Shown piece after piece: positions 17,998 to 27,193 of a stretch of DNA of 64,000 bases (position 1 is its first letter; each line of letters begins with the position of its first letter). The notes under the pieces were generated by a model. It searched no databases. It was not told where the DNA came from and saw only the letters and a program-made list of their open reading frames with translations. Position numbers and translations under genes: made by a program. Origin of the DNA: Lysobacter capsici (lineage in GTDB: Bacteria; Pseudomonadota; Gammaproteobacteria; Xanthomonadales; Xanthomonadaceae); NCBI RefSeq assembly GCF_014779555.2, contig NZ_CP094357.1, positions 2,418,001 to 2,482,000 on the forward strand, in the 5' to 3' direction.

Positions 17998-20736
17998 ATG
18001 GGCGAGCTGCTGATACAGGACAAACAGCTGTTCTCGATGGCGAGCAAGGAGTTCTACGAACCCATGTCGCGCTATCAGCCCTTGCTGGGCGATTACCACG
18101 CGCAGGTGCGGCGCCTGCTTCCGCCCGACTGGCGCATCGATCAGCACAATGTCTGGTGGGGCTGCAACTACGAGGGCGCGCAGATTCCGGCGCAGGGCTG
18201 GAAGATCCATCTGTCGGCCACGCCCGCGCATTCGCCGGCGATCCTGATGACCGTGGCGCGGATGATGATCGAGCGCCGGGTCACCTTCAAATTCCTGGTC
18301 GACCGCACCATGCTGCATCTGTCCAACGGCAAGCGCTGGTCGCGCGGCGCGGCCGGAAAATTCATCACCGTCTATCCCACCAGCACCGAGCACTGTGCCG
18401 AACTGCTGGAGGAGCTGCACCGGGCGACCATCGGTTACTGGGGGCCGTACATCCTGTCGGATCGTCGCTACAAGGACAGCCGCATCGTGCATTACCGCTA
18501 CGGCGGCCTGTTGCCGGTCAAGCGGCTGGATGTCAGCGGCCGCACCGTGCATGTGATCCAGGATCAGGACGGCAACTACATCGACGACGAGCGCACGCCG
18601 TTCTTCCATCTGCCCGACGGCGTGCACGATCCGTTCGAGCAGCCCGCCGCGGCGAGCGTCGACGAAGGCGAGGACGGCACCTTGTGCAAGGGACGTTACG
18701 AAGTGCGCGAGGTGTTGGCGTCGAGCAATCCGGGCTGCGTATACCTGGCCTGGGACCGACACGGCGAGCGTCAGGTCGTGATCAAGGAAGGCCGGCCGTA
18801 CACCAACGTGTCCGCGCGCGGCCTGGATGCGATGCAACTGCTCAAGAAGGAGCACCGTCTGCTCGGCTTGATCGCCGATCTGGAGATCGCGCCCAAGCCA
18901 CTGGATTTCTTCCTCGACTGGGAGCACGCCTATCTGGTCGAGGAATATCTCGAAGGCAGCCACACCTTGCGCGGCCATCTGCTGCAGATCGGCCTGCTGC
19001 TGCGCACCCGGCCCACCGTCGAGTACGCGCGCGAGTACTACCGCCGTTATCGCCATCTGTTCATCGAACTGGCGAAGATGGTCAAGGCGCTGCACGACCG
19101 CGACATCGTCTTCAGCGACCTGTCGATGGCCAACGTGATGGTGTTCATGCGCGACAGCGACGACCCGTATCCGACCCTGAAGCTGATCGACTTCGAGGGC
19201 GCTTACGAGGAAGGCATTGATCTGCCGACGCATCTGATGACCCCGGGTTTTTCGACCCAGCAGGCGGCCGACCGCGGCATGTCGACCAAGCGCGACGATT
19301 ACTACTCGATCGGCGGCCTGATGATGGCCGGCCTGTTCCCGATGAATTCGCTGCTGGTGCTCGATCGCGATGCGCACAGGCGCTATATCGACGCGTGCCG
19401 GCGCGATTTCGATCTGCCCGACGATCTGGCCGAGCTGATCCTGGCGCTGCTGCATCCCGATGAAGAACAGCGGCCCGGCATGGAGCATGTGATCGAGGTG
19501 CTGTCGGTCGAGCACGAGCCGCGCGAACCGAACATCGGTACCTACGAACTGGACCAGATCGATCTGGACCAGACCATCGAGCGCATCCTGGGTTACGCCG
19601 ACTCGGTCGCCGATTTCGAACGCAGCGACCGGCTGTATCCGGCCGATGCGCTGGTTTTCGACACCAATCCGCTCAGCATCGCCCACGGCGCCTGCGGCGT
19701 GGCCTATGTGATGCAGCGCGCGCGCGGCGCGGTGGACCCGCGGGTGATCGAATGGATCCGCGCGCAGAACCTCAACATCAAGGGGCGCACCTATTCGCCG
19801 GGCCTGTACACCGGGCTGGCCGGCATCGCCTGGTCGATGCTGGAACTGGGCCTGCGCGATGAAGCGATCGAGGCGATCGAGCACACCCGCGACCATCGCC
19901 TGCTGTGGAATTCGCCGACCCTGTTCGACGGCGCATCGGGCTGGGGCATGGCGCAGCTGCGGTTCTTCCGCGAGACCGGCGACCAGGCCTATCTGGATGC
20001 GGCGCGCAAGGTCGGCAATTTCCTGATCGAAAGCCGCGAGGTCGATCCCGAGCTGTTCCCCGGATGCTTCTGGAACGCGCCCGAGGGCGTGTCGTCCAGC
20101 CTGGCGCACGGCGCGGCGGGCATCGCGCTGTTCCTGCTGTATCTGCATTGCGCCACCGGCGAGGAACGGTTCCTGGCGACCGGGCGGCAGGCGATCGAAT
20201 GGGTCATGCACAAGTCGGTGCGCAACGTCGAAGGCGGCCTGACCTGGCGCGCGCGCGATCGCACCGCGACCTTCACCCCGTACTGGCGCTGGGGCAGCTC
20301 CGGCATCGGCCGGGTGCTGCTGCGCTATTGGCATGCGACCGGCGATGCCGCCTATGCCGAGCCGATGGAACATATCCATATCGAATGCGATCGCAAGTAC
20401 ACGATCTTCCCCGGCTATTTCTTCGGCATCGCCGGGATCGCGGAAATGTACCTGGACATGGCGCGCTTCCCGCGCTGGGAAACGCTGGCGCTGGCGGCGA
20501 CGCGGCGCTTGCTGGCCGGCGCCATGCTGTTCCCGGTCGAACGCGCGGGCGGCCTGGCGTTTCCGGGCGAATCGCTGACCCGGATCAGCTGCGACTTCGG
20601 TACTGGCGGCGCGGGCGTGGCCCTGGTGATGGACCGGTATCGCAAGCGCGACGGCGCTTCGTTCATGCTCGACGAACTGCTGCCGGACTGGGCGCCGCAG
20701 GATCGTCCGGAACCGGCATGCGAGGCCTTGTCATGA
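17998..20736 (+). CDS. Class III lanthipeptide synthetase LanKC (lyase-kinase-cyclase)
   Basis: A 912-aa three-domain enzyme. Residues about 1-200 are the OspF/SpvC-like phospho-Ser/Thr lyase region (TFKFLVDR with Lys98; RGAAGKFITVYP with Lys121). Residues about 231-500 form a Ser/Thr kinase with Lys263 (VVIKEG), catalytic HDRDIVFSDLSMANV (Asp374, Asn379) and LIDFEG (Asp398, DFE for DFG). Residues about 550-912 form a LanC-like cyclase (GLYTGLAGIAW, SLAHGAAGIALFL, WRWGSSGIGRVLL, DFGTGGAGVAL). The cyclase lacks the Cys-Cys-His zinc ligands (W-R-W-G for WCYG and DFG for CHG), which defines class III as opposed to class IV. It phosphorylates and eliminates Ser/Thr in the 51-aa precursor 208 bases upstream. 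Confident. Confidence 0.95.
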   Translation: MGELLIQDKQLFSMASKEFYEPMSRYQPLLGDYHAQVRRLLPPDWRIDQHNVWWGCNYEGAQIPAQGWKIHLSATPAHSPAILMTVARMMIERRVTFKFLVDRTMLHLSNGKRWSRGAAGKFITVYPTSTEHCAELLEELHRATIGYWGPYILSDRRYKDSRIVHYRYGGLLPVKRLDVSGRTVHVIQDQDGNYIDDERTPFFHLPDGVHDPFEQPAAASVDEGEDGTLCKGRYEVREVLASSNPGCVYLAWDRHGERQVVIKEGRPYTNVSARGLDAMQLLKKEHRLLGLIADLEIAPKPLDFFLDWEHAYLVEEYLEGSHTLRGHLLQIGLLLRTRPTVEYAREYYRRYRHLFIELAKMVKALHDRDIVFSDLSMANVMVFMRDSDDPYPTLKLIDFEGAYEEGIDLPTHLMTPGFSTQQAADRGMSTKRDDYYSIGGLMMAGLFPMNSLLVLDRDAHRRYIDACRRDFDLPDDLAELILALLHPDEEQRPGMEHVIEVLSVEHEPREPNIGTYELDQIDLDQTIERILGYADSVADFERSDRLYPADALVFDTNPLSIAHGACGVAYVMQRARGAVDPRVIEWIRAQNLNIKGRTYSPGLYTGLAGIAWSMLELGLRDEAIEAIEHTRDHRLLWNSPTLFDGASGWGMAQLRFFRETGDQAYLDAARKVGNFLIESREVDPELFPGCFWNAPEGVSSSLAHGAAGIALFLLYLHCATGEERFLATGRQAIEWVMHKSVRNVEGGLTWRARDRTATFTPYWRWGSSGIGRVLLRYWHATGDAAYAEPMEHIHIECDRKYTIFPGYFFGIAGIAEMYLDMARFPRWETLALAATRRLLAGAMLFPVERAGGLAFPGESLTRISCDFGTGGAGVALVMDRYRKRDGASFMLDELLPDWAPQDRPEPACEALS

Positions 20737-20794
20737 GCCTTGCGCCGATCGCGGTGGAGCGCCCGAATCCTGATGCGCTCGGCGGCGCGCGAGG

Positions 20795-22693
20795 ATGCGT
20801 GCAGCGATGAGCGCGAAGGCGGGCGAGGACGGGCTGGAGCTGAGCGCACAGGCGAGGCGCATCTACGCCTTCGCCCGGCCGTATGCCGGGCGGATCGCGC
20901 TGTCGCTGCTGATGATCATGATCGCGACCGCGATCGGGCTGCTGTTGCCGCTGGGCATCAAGCAGTTGTTCGACCAGATGCTGGCCCAGCGCGACACCGC
21001 GGCCATCCATCTGGTGACCCTGGCCTTGCTCGGCATCTTCGTGCTGCGCGCGGTGTTCAGCTTCATCGGCCAGTTCCGCCTGCAACTGGTCGGCGACAGC
21101 GTGGTCGCCGAATTGCGCATCCGCGTGTTCGAGCATCTGCACACGCTGGGCCTGGACTATCACATCCAGCAACGCATCGGCGACCTGCTGTCGCGGCTGG
21201 GCAACGATGTCGCCGCGGTGCGCAACATCGTCGCCAATCTGTCGGTGTACGTGGTCATCAACCTGTTCCAGTTCGTCGGCGCGGCGGTGGTGATGCTCGG
21301 CATGAACTGGCGCATGGGCCTGCTGGTGCTGGCGGTGACGCCGCTGACCACCGTGGTCACGCGCGGTTTCGGTCCGGTGTTGCGGCGGCTGTCGGCGAAG
21401 ATCCAGGACGAACTGGCGCATTCGACCACCATCGCCCAGGAATCGCTGACCGGGATCGAACTGATCAAGGCCTATGCGCGCGCGCCGCGCGAGGCGCAGC
21501 GCTATCGCAGCGGCATGAACCGCTATCTCGCCGTGGTGCTGAGCGCGCGCCGCACCGATGCGTTCTTCAACGCCTTGATTTCCCTGCTAACCGCGAGTTC
21601 GACCATCGCCATCTTCTGGTACGGCGGGCTGCAGGTGATGGCCGGCCGGCTCAGCGCCGGCAGCCTGGTCGCGTTCTTGCTGTATTCGCAGAACATCACC
21701 CAGAGCATCGTCACCTTGTCGCAGCAGTATTCGAGCTTCAGCCAGGCGGCCGGCGCGTCGAAGCGGGTGTTCGAGATCCTCGACATCCAGCCGAGCCTGC
21801 GCGAGCGCGACGATGCGCTGGAACTGCGCAGCGAGCGCGCGGTGGTCGAGTTCGACGGCGTCGACTTCGCCTACCGCGCCGACGAGCCGGTGCTGGCCGG
21901 CATCCAGTTGCGCGCCGAGCCCGGCCAGACCGTGGCCCTGGTCGGCCACAGCGGCGCCGGCAAATCGACCCTGATCCGGTTGATCCCGCGCTTGTACGAC
22001 GTCGGCGCCGGCGCGGTGCGGATCAACGGCCGCGACGTGCGCGACTACACGCTCGAATCATTGCGCCAATCGGTGGCGATGGTGTCGCAGGACGTGTTCC
22101 TGTTCGGCACCAGCGTGCGCGAGAACATCCGCTACGGCCGCCTCGACGCCAGCGACGAAGAGGTCGAAGCCGCCGCGCGGGCCGCGCACGCGCACGAGTT
22201 CATCGAACGCCTGCGCGAGGGTTACGACACCCAGATCGGCGAACGCGGCCTGCAACTCAGCGGCGGCCAGCGCCAGCGCATCTCGATCGCCCGCGCCTTG
22301 CTCAAGGACGCGCCGATCCTGTTGCTGGACGAGGCGACCTCGGCCGTCGACGGCGCCGCCGAGGCGCTGATCCAGCAGGCGATCGAACGGCTCAAGCGGC
22401 AGCGCACGACCTTCGTGGTCGCGCATCGCCAGGCCACCGTGCGCAATGCCGACCTGATCCTGGTACTGGAGCACGGACGCATCGTCGAGCGTCCCAGCTA
22501 CGCCGAATTCATCGCCCGCGACCACGGCCTGGCGGTCGCGTTGCACACACGTCAGAACCCGCAGCCGGCGGCCGAGCCGGGCCGGGAATCGGGAATGGGG
22601 AGTCGGGAATCGCAACCGCCGGCCCCGACGCGAACTGCTTTTTCGATTCCCGATTCCCGACTCCCGATTCCCCGCTCGACCATGGTGGAGTAA
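20795..22693 (+). CDS. ABC exporter (fused permease and ATPase), lanthipeptide cluster
   Basis: A 632-aa half-transporter with about six membrane helices in the first 320 residues, then an ATPase with Walker A GHSGAGKST, signature LSGGQRQRISIARAL and Walker B LLLDEATSAVD. It lacks an N-terminal C39 peptidase domain, so it would export the peptide without cutting the leader. An ATG at 20807 (MSAKAGEDG) is an alternative start. The last 35 codons are made of an invading inverted GATTCCC-type repeat, so the natural C-terminus has been extended. It lies 58 bases after lanKC and 5 before the next gene. Likely lanthipeptide exporter. Confidence 0.9.
   Translation: MRAAMSAKAGEDGLELSAQARRIYAFARPYAGRIALSLLMIMIATAIGLLLPLGIKQLFDQMLAQRDTAAIHLVTLALLGIFVLRAVFSFIGQFRLQLVGDSVVAELRIRVFEHLHTLGLDYHIQQRIGDLLSRLGNDVAAVRNIVANLSVYVVINLFQFVGAAVVMLGMNWRMGLLVLAVTPLTTVVTRGFGPVLRRLSAKIQDELAHSTTIAQESLTGIELIKAYARAPREAQRYRSGMNRYLAVVLSARRTDAFFNALISLLTASSTIAIFWYGGLQVMAGRLSAGSLVAFLLYSQNITQSIVTLSQQYSSFSQAAGASKRVFEILDIQPSLRERDDALELRSERAVVEFDGVDFAYRADEPVLAGIQLRAEPGQTVALVGHSGAGKSTLIRLIPRLYDVGAGAVRINGRDVRDYTLESLRQSVAMVSQDVFLFGTSVRENIRYGRLDASDEEVEAAARAAHAHEFIERLREGYDTQIGERGLQLSGGQRQRISIARALLKDAPILLLDEATSAVDGAAEALIQQAIERLKRQRTTFVVAHRQATVRNADLILVLEHGRIVERPSYAEFIARDHGLAVALHTRQNPQPAAEPGRESGMGSRESQPPAPTRTAFSIPDSRLPIPRSTMVE
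22580..22675. repeat. Inverted GATTCCC repeat inside the exporter 3' end
   Basis: GGGAATCGGGAATGGGGAGTC at 22585 on is mirrored by a complementary run of CGATTCCC units ending about 22672. The element is part of the coding frame and related to the tandem copy at 3931-3963. Confidence 0.8.
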
Positions 22694-22698
22694 GCGTC

Positions 22699-23952
22699 AT
22701 GGATGTGATCAAACCGAAAAAAACCGGATTCATGCGCAAACGCAGCGGCTGGTGGCTGGCCGGCGGCAGCGTGGCCCTGGTCGCGATCAGCGCCGCGCTG
22801 ATGGGCCTGGGCGAAGCGATGCCGAGCGCGCAGCGCTCGGACCTGTGGATCGACGCGGCCACGCGCGGCGACATGGTCCATGAGATCCGCGCCACCGGCA
22901 CCCTGGTGCCGCGCGACGTGCGCTGGATCACCGCGGCCACCGCCGGCACGGTGCAGGAAGTGCTGGTGCTTCCCGGCGCGCGGGTCGGCGTCGATACGGT
23001 GATCCTGCGGCTCGGCAATCCGGCCGCGCTGGCCGCGCTGGAAAAGGCGCGCGCGGCGCTGGCCGGCGCCGATGCCGATGTCGCGGCCCAGCGCACCGCC
23101 TTGCAGTCGCAGTTGCTGGATCAGGAAGCGACCCTGACCAAGGCCGAATCGGTGTATCAGATCAGCAAGGCCAAGACCGAAGCGCAGGCGCGCGCCGAGG
23201 CGGCCGGCGCTTCGTCGAAGATGGAACTGCGGCAGAGCCAGATCACCCTGGTCCAGGACGGCAATCTGGTCGCGGTGGAGAAACGCCGCGCCGCCGCGGC
23301 GAGGCAGAACTTCGATGCGCAGATGCGCGCCGCGCAGGCCAAGCGCGACGAAGTCGCCAGCGCGTTCGAACTGGCGCGACAGGACGTGGCCGCGCTGGAA
23401 GTGCGCGCCGGCATCGACGGCATCGTGCAGCAGATGGATGTGGAACCCGGGCAGCAGGTTCCGCTCGGCACCAGCCTGGCGCGGGTGGCGCGGCAGGAGG
23501 TGCTGATCGCGCGACTACAGGTGCCCGAGGTGCAGGCCAAGGACCTGAGCCTGGACCTGCCGGTGCAGGTCGATACCCACAACGGCGTGGCCGAGGGCCG
23601 GATCAGCCGCATCGATCCGGCGGTGAAGGAAGGCCGGGTCACGGTCGATGTCGGTTTCGCGCGGCCGCTGCCCTCGGGCGCGCGGCCGGACTTGTCGGTC
23701 GACGGCCGCATCGTGCTGGCGCGCTTGCACGATGTGCTGAGCATCGGCCGGGCCGCGAGCGCGACGCCGCAGTCGGGCTCGCGCGTGTTCGTGTTGACGG
23801 CCGGCAGCGACGTGGCGCGGCGCGTGCAGGTGGCCTACGGCCGCGCGTCGGGCGATCGCATCGAAGTGCGTTCGGGCCTGCGTCCGGGCGATCAGGTGAT
23901 TCTTTCCGAAACCAGCCAGTGGGACCGCTACGACACCCTCAAGGTGCGTTGA
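22699..23952 (+). CDS. HlyD/MacA-like periplasmic adaptor protein
   Basis: A 417-aa membrane-fusion protein. One N-terminal membrane anchor (WWLAGGSVALVAISAALMGLG) is followed by the biotinyl-lipoyl half motif (GTVQEVLVLPGARVGVDTVILRLGNP), a long alpha-helical hairpin (about residues 110-235) and the second lipoyl half (VRAGIDGIVQQMDVEPGQQV), then the beta-barrel domain. It sits between the exporter and a MacB-type ATPase, so it would link an inner-membrane pump to an outer-membrane channel. No TolC-like gene is in the cluster; a general channel is presumably shared. Confidence 0.9.
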   Translation: MDVIKPKKTGFMRKRSGWWLAGGSVALVAISAALMGLGEAMPSAQRSDLWIDAATRGDMVHEIRATGTLVPRDVRWITAATAGTVQEVLVLPGARVGVDTVILRLGNPAALAALEKARAALAGADADVAAQRTALQSQLLDQEATLTKAESVYQISKAKTEAQARAEAAGASSKMELRQSQITLVQDGNLVAVEKRRAAAARQNFDAQMRAAQAKRDEVASAFELARQDVAALEVRAGIDGIVQQMDVEPGQQVPLGTSLARVARQEVLIARLQVPEVQAKDLSLDLPVQVDTHNGVAEGRISRIDPAVKEGRVTVDVGFARPLPSGARPDLSVDGRIVLARLHDVLSIGRAASATPQSGSRVFVLTAGSDVARRVQVAYGRASGDRIEVRSGLRPGDQVILSETSQWDRYDTLKVR

Positions 23953-23968
23953 TCACTACGGAGCGCGC

Positions 23969-24751
23969 ATGAACGCAGCAGCCAGTTTCCAGACCCTTCG
24001 CGACGACGGCGTGGTTGCGGCCGGCGGCGAGGCCTCGTCCGCGCACCTCGCCGCGGCCGCCACGCCGCTGATCCGGTTGCGCGGCCTGGACAAGGTCTTC
24101 GACACCGACGAAGTGCGGACCCACGCATTGGCGGCGGTATCGCTGGACATCGCGCGCGGCGACTTCGTCGCCATCACCGGGCCGTCGGGCTGCGGCAAAT
24201 CGACCCTGCTGTCGATCCTCGGCCTGCTCGACACGCCCAGCGGCGGCGAGTACTGGCTCAAGGGCCGCGATGTCGCCGGGCTCGGCCGCGCGGCGCGCGC
24301 GCAGATCCGCAACGACGAGATCGGCTTCATCTTCCAGTCGTTCAACCTGATCGCCGATCTGAGCGTGGAGGAAAACGTCGAACTGCCGTTGACCTACCGC
24401 GGCGCGATCGGCCGCGATCAGCGCCGTCGCCGCGTGGCCGAGGCGCTGGACCGCGTCGGCATGGCGCATCGCGCGCGGCATTACCCGGGGCAGTTGTCCG
24501 GCGGCCAGCAGCAGCGCGTGGCGGTGGCGCGCGCGCTGGTCGGCGAACCGGCGATCCTGCTCGCCGACGAACCCACCGGCAACCTCGACAGCCACAACGG
24601 CGAGGCGGTGATGGGCCTGCTCGAAGACCTGCATCGCGGCGGCTCGACCTTATGCATGGTCAGCCACGATCCGAGTTTCGCCGCGCGCGCCGGACGAGTG
24701 GTGCGCATGTTCGACGGGCGCATCCAGTCCGACGACGCGGAAACGGCTTGA
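23969..24751 (+). CDS. MacB/LolD-type ABC transporter ATP-binding protein
   Basis: A 260-aa ATPase with Walker A GPSGCGKST, Q-loop FIFQSFNLI, signature LSGGQQQRVAVARAL and Walker B ILLADEPTGNLD, the form found in the lipoprotein/macrolide exporter family partnered by FtsX-type permeases. It starts 16 bases after the adaptor gene and ends 2 bases before the permease gene, so the three form one transport unit. It is likely to energise efflux of, or self-protection against, the lanthipeptide; this is inferred from context. Confidence 0.93.
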   Translation: MNAAASFQTLRDDGVVAAGGEASSAHLAAAATPLIRLRGLDKVFDTDEVRTHALAAVSLDIARGDFVAITGPSGCGKSTLLSILGLLDTPSGGEYWLKGRDVAGLGRAARAQIRNDEIGFIFQSFNLIADLSVEENVELPLTYRGAIGRDQRRRRVAEALDRVGMAHRARHYPGQLSGGQQQRVAVARALVGEPAILLADEPTGNLDSHNGEAVMGLLEDLHRGGSTLCMVSHDPSFAARAGRVVRMFDGRIQSDDAETA

Positions 24752-24753
24752 GC

Positions 24754-27183
24754 ATGGCCGCGATGCTGATCCTGAGCGAATGGCTGCGCGCGTGGCGCAA
24801 TCTGCTGCGCAAGCCGGGCTATCTGCTGGTCGCGGCGCTGACCCTCGCGCTGGGCGTGGCCGCCAGTTGCGCGGTGTTCTCGCTGCTCTATCAAGGCTTG
24901 CTGCGACCGTTGCCGTTCGCGCAGCCGCAGCAACTGGTGGCGATCGGCATGGACTACGAAGGCAGCGTGGTCGCCGCGCCGGCGATCCAGCGCAGCCTGC
25001 GCGAACTGCCGGAATTTTCCGCCAGCGGCATCGCGTCCTCGTTCGTGCGCAACGTCAATGTCGTGCGCGACGATGCGCTGCTGGTCAGCCCGTTGTTGCT
25101 GGCCGACCATGGTTTTTTGCAGACGCTCGGCGTGCGCATGGCGCTGGGCCGCAATTTCAGCCAGACCGAGGACCGGCCCGAAGGCGATCGGGTGGTGGTG
25201 ATCGGCCATGGTTTCTGGATCGCCCAGTTCGGCGGCGATGCGAACGTGCTCGGCCGTTCGATCGTGCTGGAAGGCAAGCCGGCGCGGATCATCGGCGTGC
25301 TGCCGAAAGACTTCGCCTGGGTCGAGGATTTCGATCTGCTGGTGCCGATGCGGCTTGCGCCCGCGAGCCAGGACATGGACACCAACCAGTACGCGATCGC
25401 GCGCCTGCGCGCTCCGGCCGAAGGTTTGAACGCGCGCATCGACGCGCGCATCCATGCCCTGATCGCCGATCTGCGCTCAAGCATGGCGCCCGAGGCCTAC
25501 CAGCATCTGTCGCGCCAGCGTTACCTCGCCATGCCGCTGCGCGAGTTCTACACCGGCGCCACCGGCGCGACCTTGTGGCTGTTCTTCGCAGCGGCCTTGT
25601 GCGTGCTGGCGATCGCCGCGATCAACCTGACCAACCTGGTGATCCAGCGTTCGATCGTGCGCACCCACGACAGCGCGGTGCGCGCGGCGCTGGGCGCGTC
25701 GGGTCTGCGTCTGGCGATGCCGGCGTTCGCCGAAGCGCTGTTGATCGGCGCCTGCGGCAGCGCGGCCGGGATCGCGTTGGCCTGGGCCGGTTTGCGGCTG
25801 TTGGGCGGATCGGTGCCGCCGCAGTGGCTGCCCGGCGGACGCATCGCGCTGGTCGCGGCCGGCGGCTGGTTCGCGCTGGCGATCGGCGTGCTGGTGGCCT
25901 TGCTCGCGGCCGCGCTGGGCGCGTGGCGCGGCCGCGTGCGCAGCCTCAGCGCCGAACTGGTCGGCGGCGGCCGCTCCGGATTGAGCCGGCATGCCGGGCG
26001 TCTGGGGCGGGTGCTGGTGGTCGCGCAGGTGGCGCTGGCAGCGTTGCTGTTGGTGGTCGCGAGTTTGTTCATGCGCAGCCTGTACGAATTGAACTCGGTG
26101 CCGCTGGGATTCGATGCGACCTCGGTGGAGACCTTCAAGCTGGCGCCGGTGCGGCGCATCTACACCGACATCGACGCGGTCAACGCGCAGACCCGCGCGG
26201 TGCTCGATCGCCTGCGCGCGTTGCCGGGCGTGCAGCGGGTCGCGGTGACCGGCAACCTGCCGCTGGGCTCGCAGCTCAATCTGCCGGCGACCCTGGCCGA
26301 CGGGCGTTCGATCCAGCCGCAATACCGCCCGGTCGATGGCGACTACTTCGCGCTGTTCGCCATCGCCAACAGCGCCGGTCGCGTGTTCGATGCACGCGAC
26401 AGTCACGGCGCCGAACCGGTGTGCGTGGTCAGCGCCGCGTTCGCGCGCGAGTATCTCAAGGGCGATCCCTTGGGCCAGACCCTGCGCATGGGCCGCGGCG
26501 ACGGCAACGCGATGCCGACGATGCGCGTGGTCGGCGTGGTCGGCGATGTGCGCCAGTTCGGTCCGGCCGAACCGGCGCCGCCGATCGTGTACGTGCCGCT
26601 GGCGCAGATGCCGCCCAAGCTGTGGAACACCATGCGCGAGTTCGGTCCGTTGAACTACGCGGTGCGTACCCATGGGCAGATAGCGAACCTGGAACCGGCG
26701 CTGCGCAAGGCGGTGGCCGAGGCCGCGCCGCAGCAGCCGATCGGCGATATCCGTTCGATGCGCTCGGTGGTCGATGAGGCGATGGGCGAGAGCCGGCTGC
26801 AGTTGCTGCTGGTCGGGCTGTTCTCGCTGCTGGCGTTGTCGCTGGCCTGCATCGGCCTGTATGCGGTGCTGTCGGTCAACGTGGCCGCGCGCCGCCACGA
26901 GTACGGCGTGCGCGCCGCGCTCGGCGCCAGCGCGCGGCGTCTGCTGGCGCTGGTGTTCCGCGACAGCGCGCTGCAGGTCACGGTCGGTCTGGGCGCGGGC
27001 ATGATCGCGGCGTTGTTGGCGGCGCGGGTGATCCGGCGTTTCCTGTTCGGCGTCGGCGCGGCCGATCCGCTGGCGATGCTGGCGGTGGCGCTGGTGTTGG
27101 CGCTCGCCGCGGCCGTGGCGACCGCGCTGCCGGCGTTGCGGGTGGCGCGCTCGGACCCGATGCAGGCGCTGCGCGTGGACTGA
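24754..27183 (+). CDS. FtsX/MacB-type ABC permease (ADOP-like), 809 aa
   Basis: This permease has an N-terminal helix (LLVAALTLALGVAASCAVFSLL), a large periplasmic domain of the MacB kind (residues about 50-270), and two FtsX-like membrane blocks (LWLFFAAALCVLAIAAINL, then the C-terminal block with LLLVGLFSLLALSLACIGLYAVL). The duplicated permease halves in one chain match ADOP-family permeases. The start MAAMLILSEW lies 2 bases after the ATPase stop. It is the last gene of the cluster, ending 10 bases from the convergent AraC gene. Confidence 0.9.
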   Translation: MAAMLILSEWLRAWRNLLRKPGYLLVAALTLALGVAASCAVFSLLYQGLLRPLPFAQPQQLVAIGMDYEGSVVAAPAIQRSLRELPEFSASGIASSFVRNVNVVRDDALLVSPLLLADHGFLQTLGVRMALGRNFSQTEDRPEGDRVVVIGHGFWIAQFGGDANVLGRSIVLEGKPARIIGVLPKDFAWVEDFDLLVPMRLAPASQDMDTNQYAIARLRAPAEGLNARIDARIHALIADLRSSMAPEAYQHLSRQRYLAMPLREFYTGATGATLWLFFAAALCVLAIAAINLTNLVIQRSIVRTHDSAVRAALGASGLRLAMPAFAEALLIGACGSAAGIALAWAGLRLLGGSVPPQWLPGGRIALVAAGGWFALAIGVLVALLAAALGAWRGRVRSLSAELVGGGRSGLSRHAGRLGRVLVVAQVALAALLLVVASLFMRSLYELNSVPLGFDATSVETFKLAPVRRIYTDIDAVNAQTRAVLDRLRALPGVQRVAVTGNLPLGSQLNLPATLADGRSIQPQYRPVDGDYFALFAIANSAGRVFDARDSHGAEPVCVVSAAFAREYLKGDPLGQTLRMGRGDGNAMPTMRVVGVVGDVRQFGPAEPAPPIVYVPLAQMPPKLWNTMREFGPLNYAVRTHGQIANLEPALRKAVAEAAPQQPIGDIRSMRSVVDEAMGESRLQLLLVGLFSLLALSLACIGLYAVLSVNVAARRHEYGVRAALGASARRLLALVFRDSALQVTVGLGAGMIAALLAARVIRRFLFGVGAADPLAMLAVALVLALAAAVATALPALRVARSDPMQALRVD

Positions 27184-27193
27184 GCCGGCCGGT

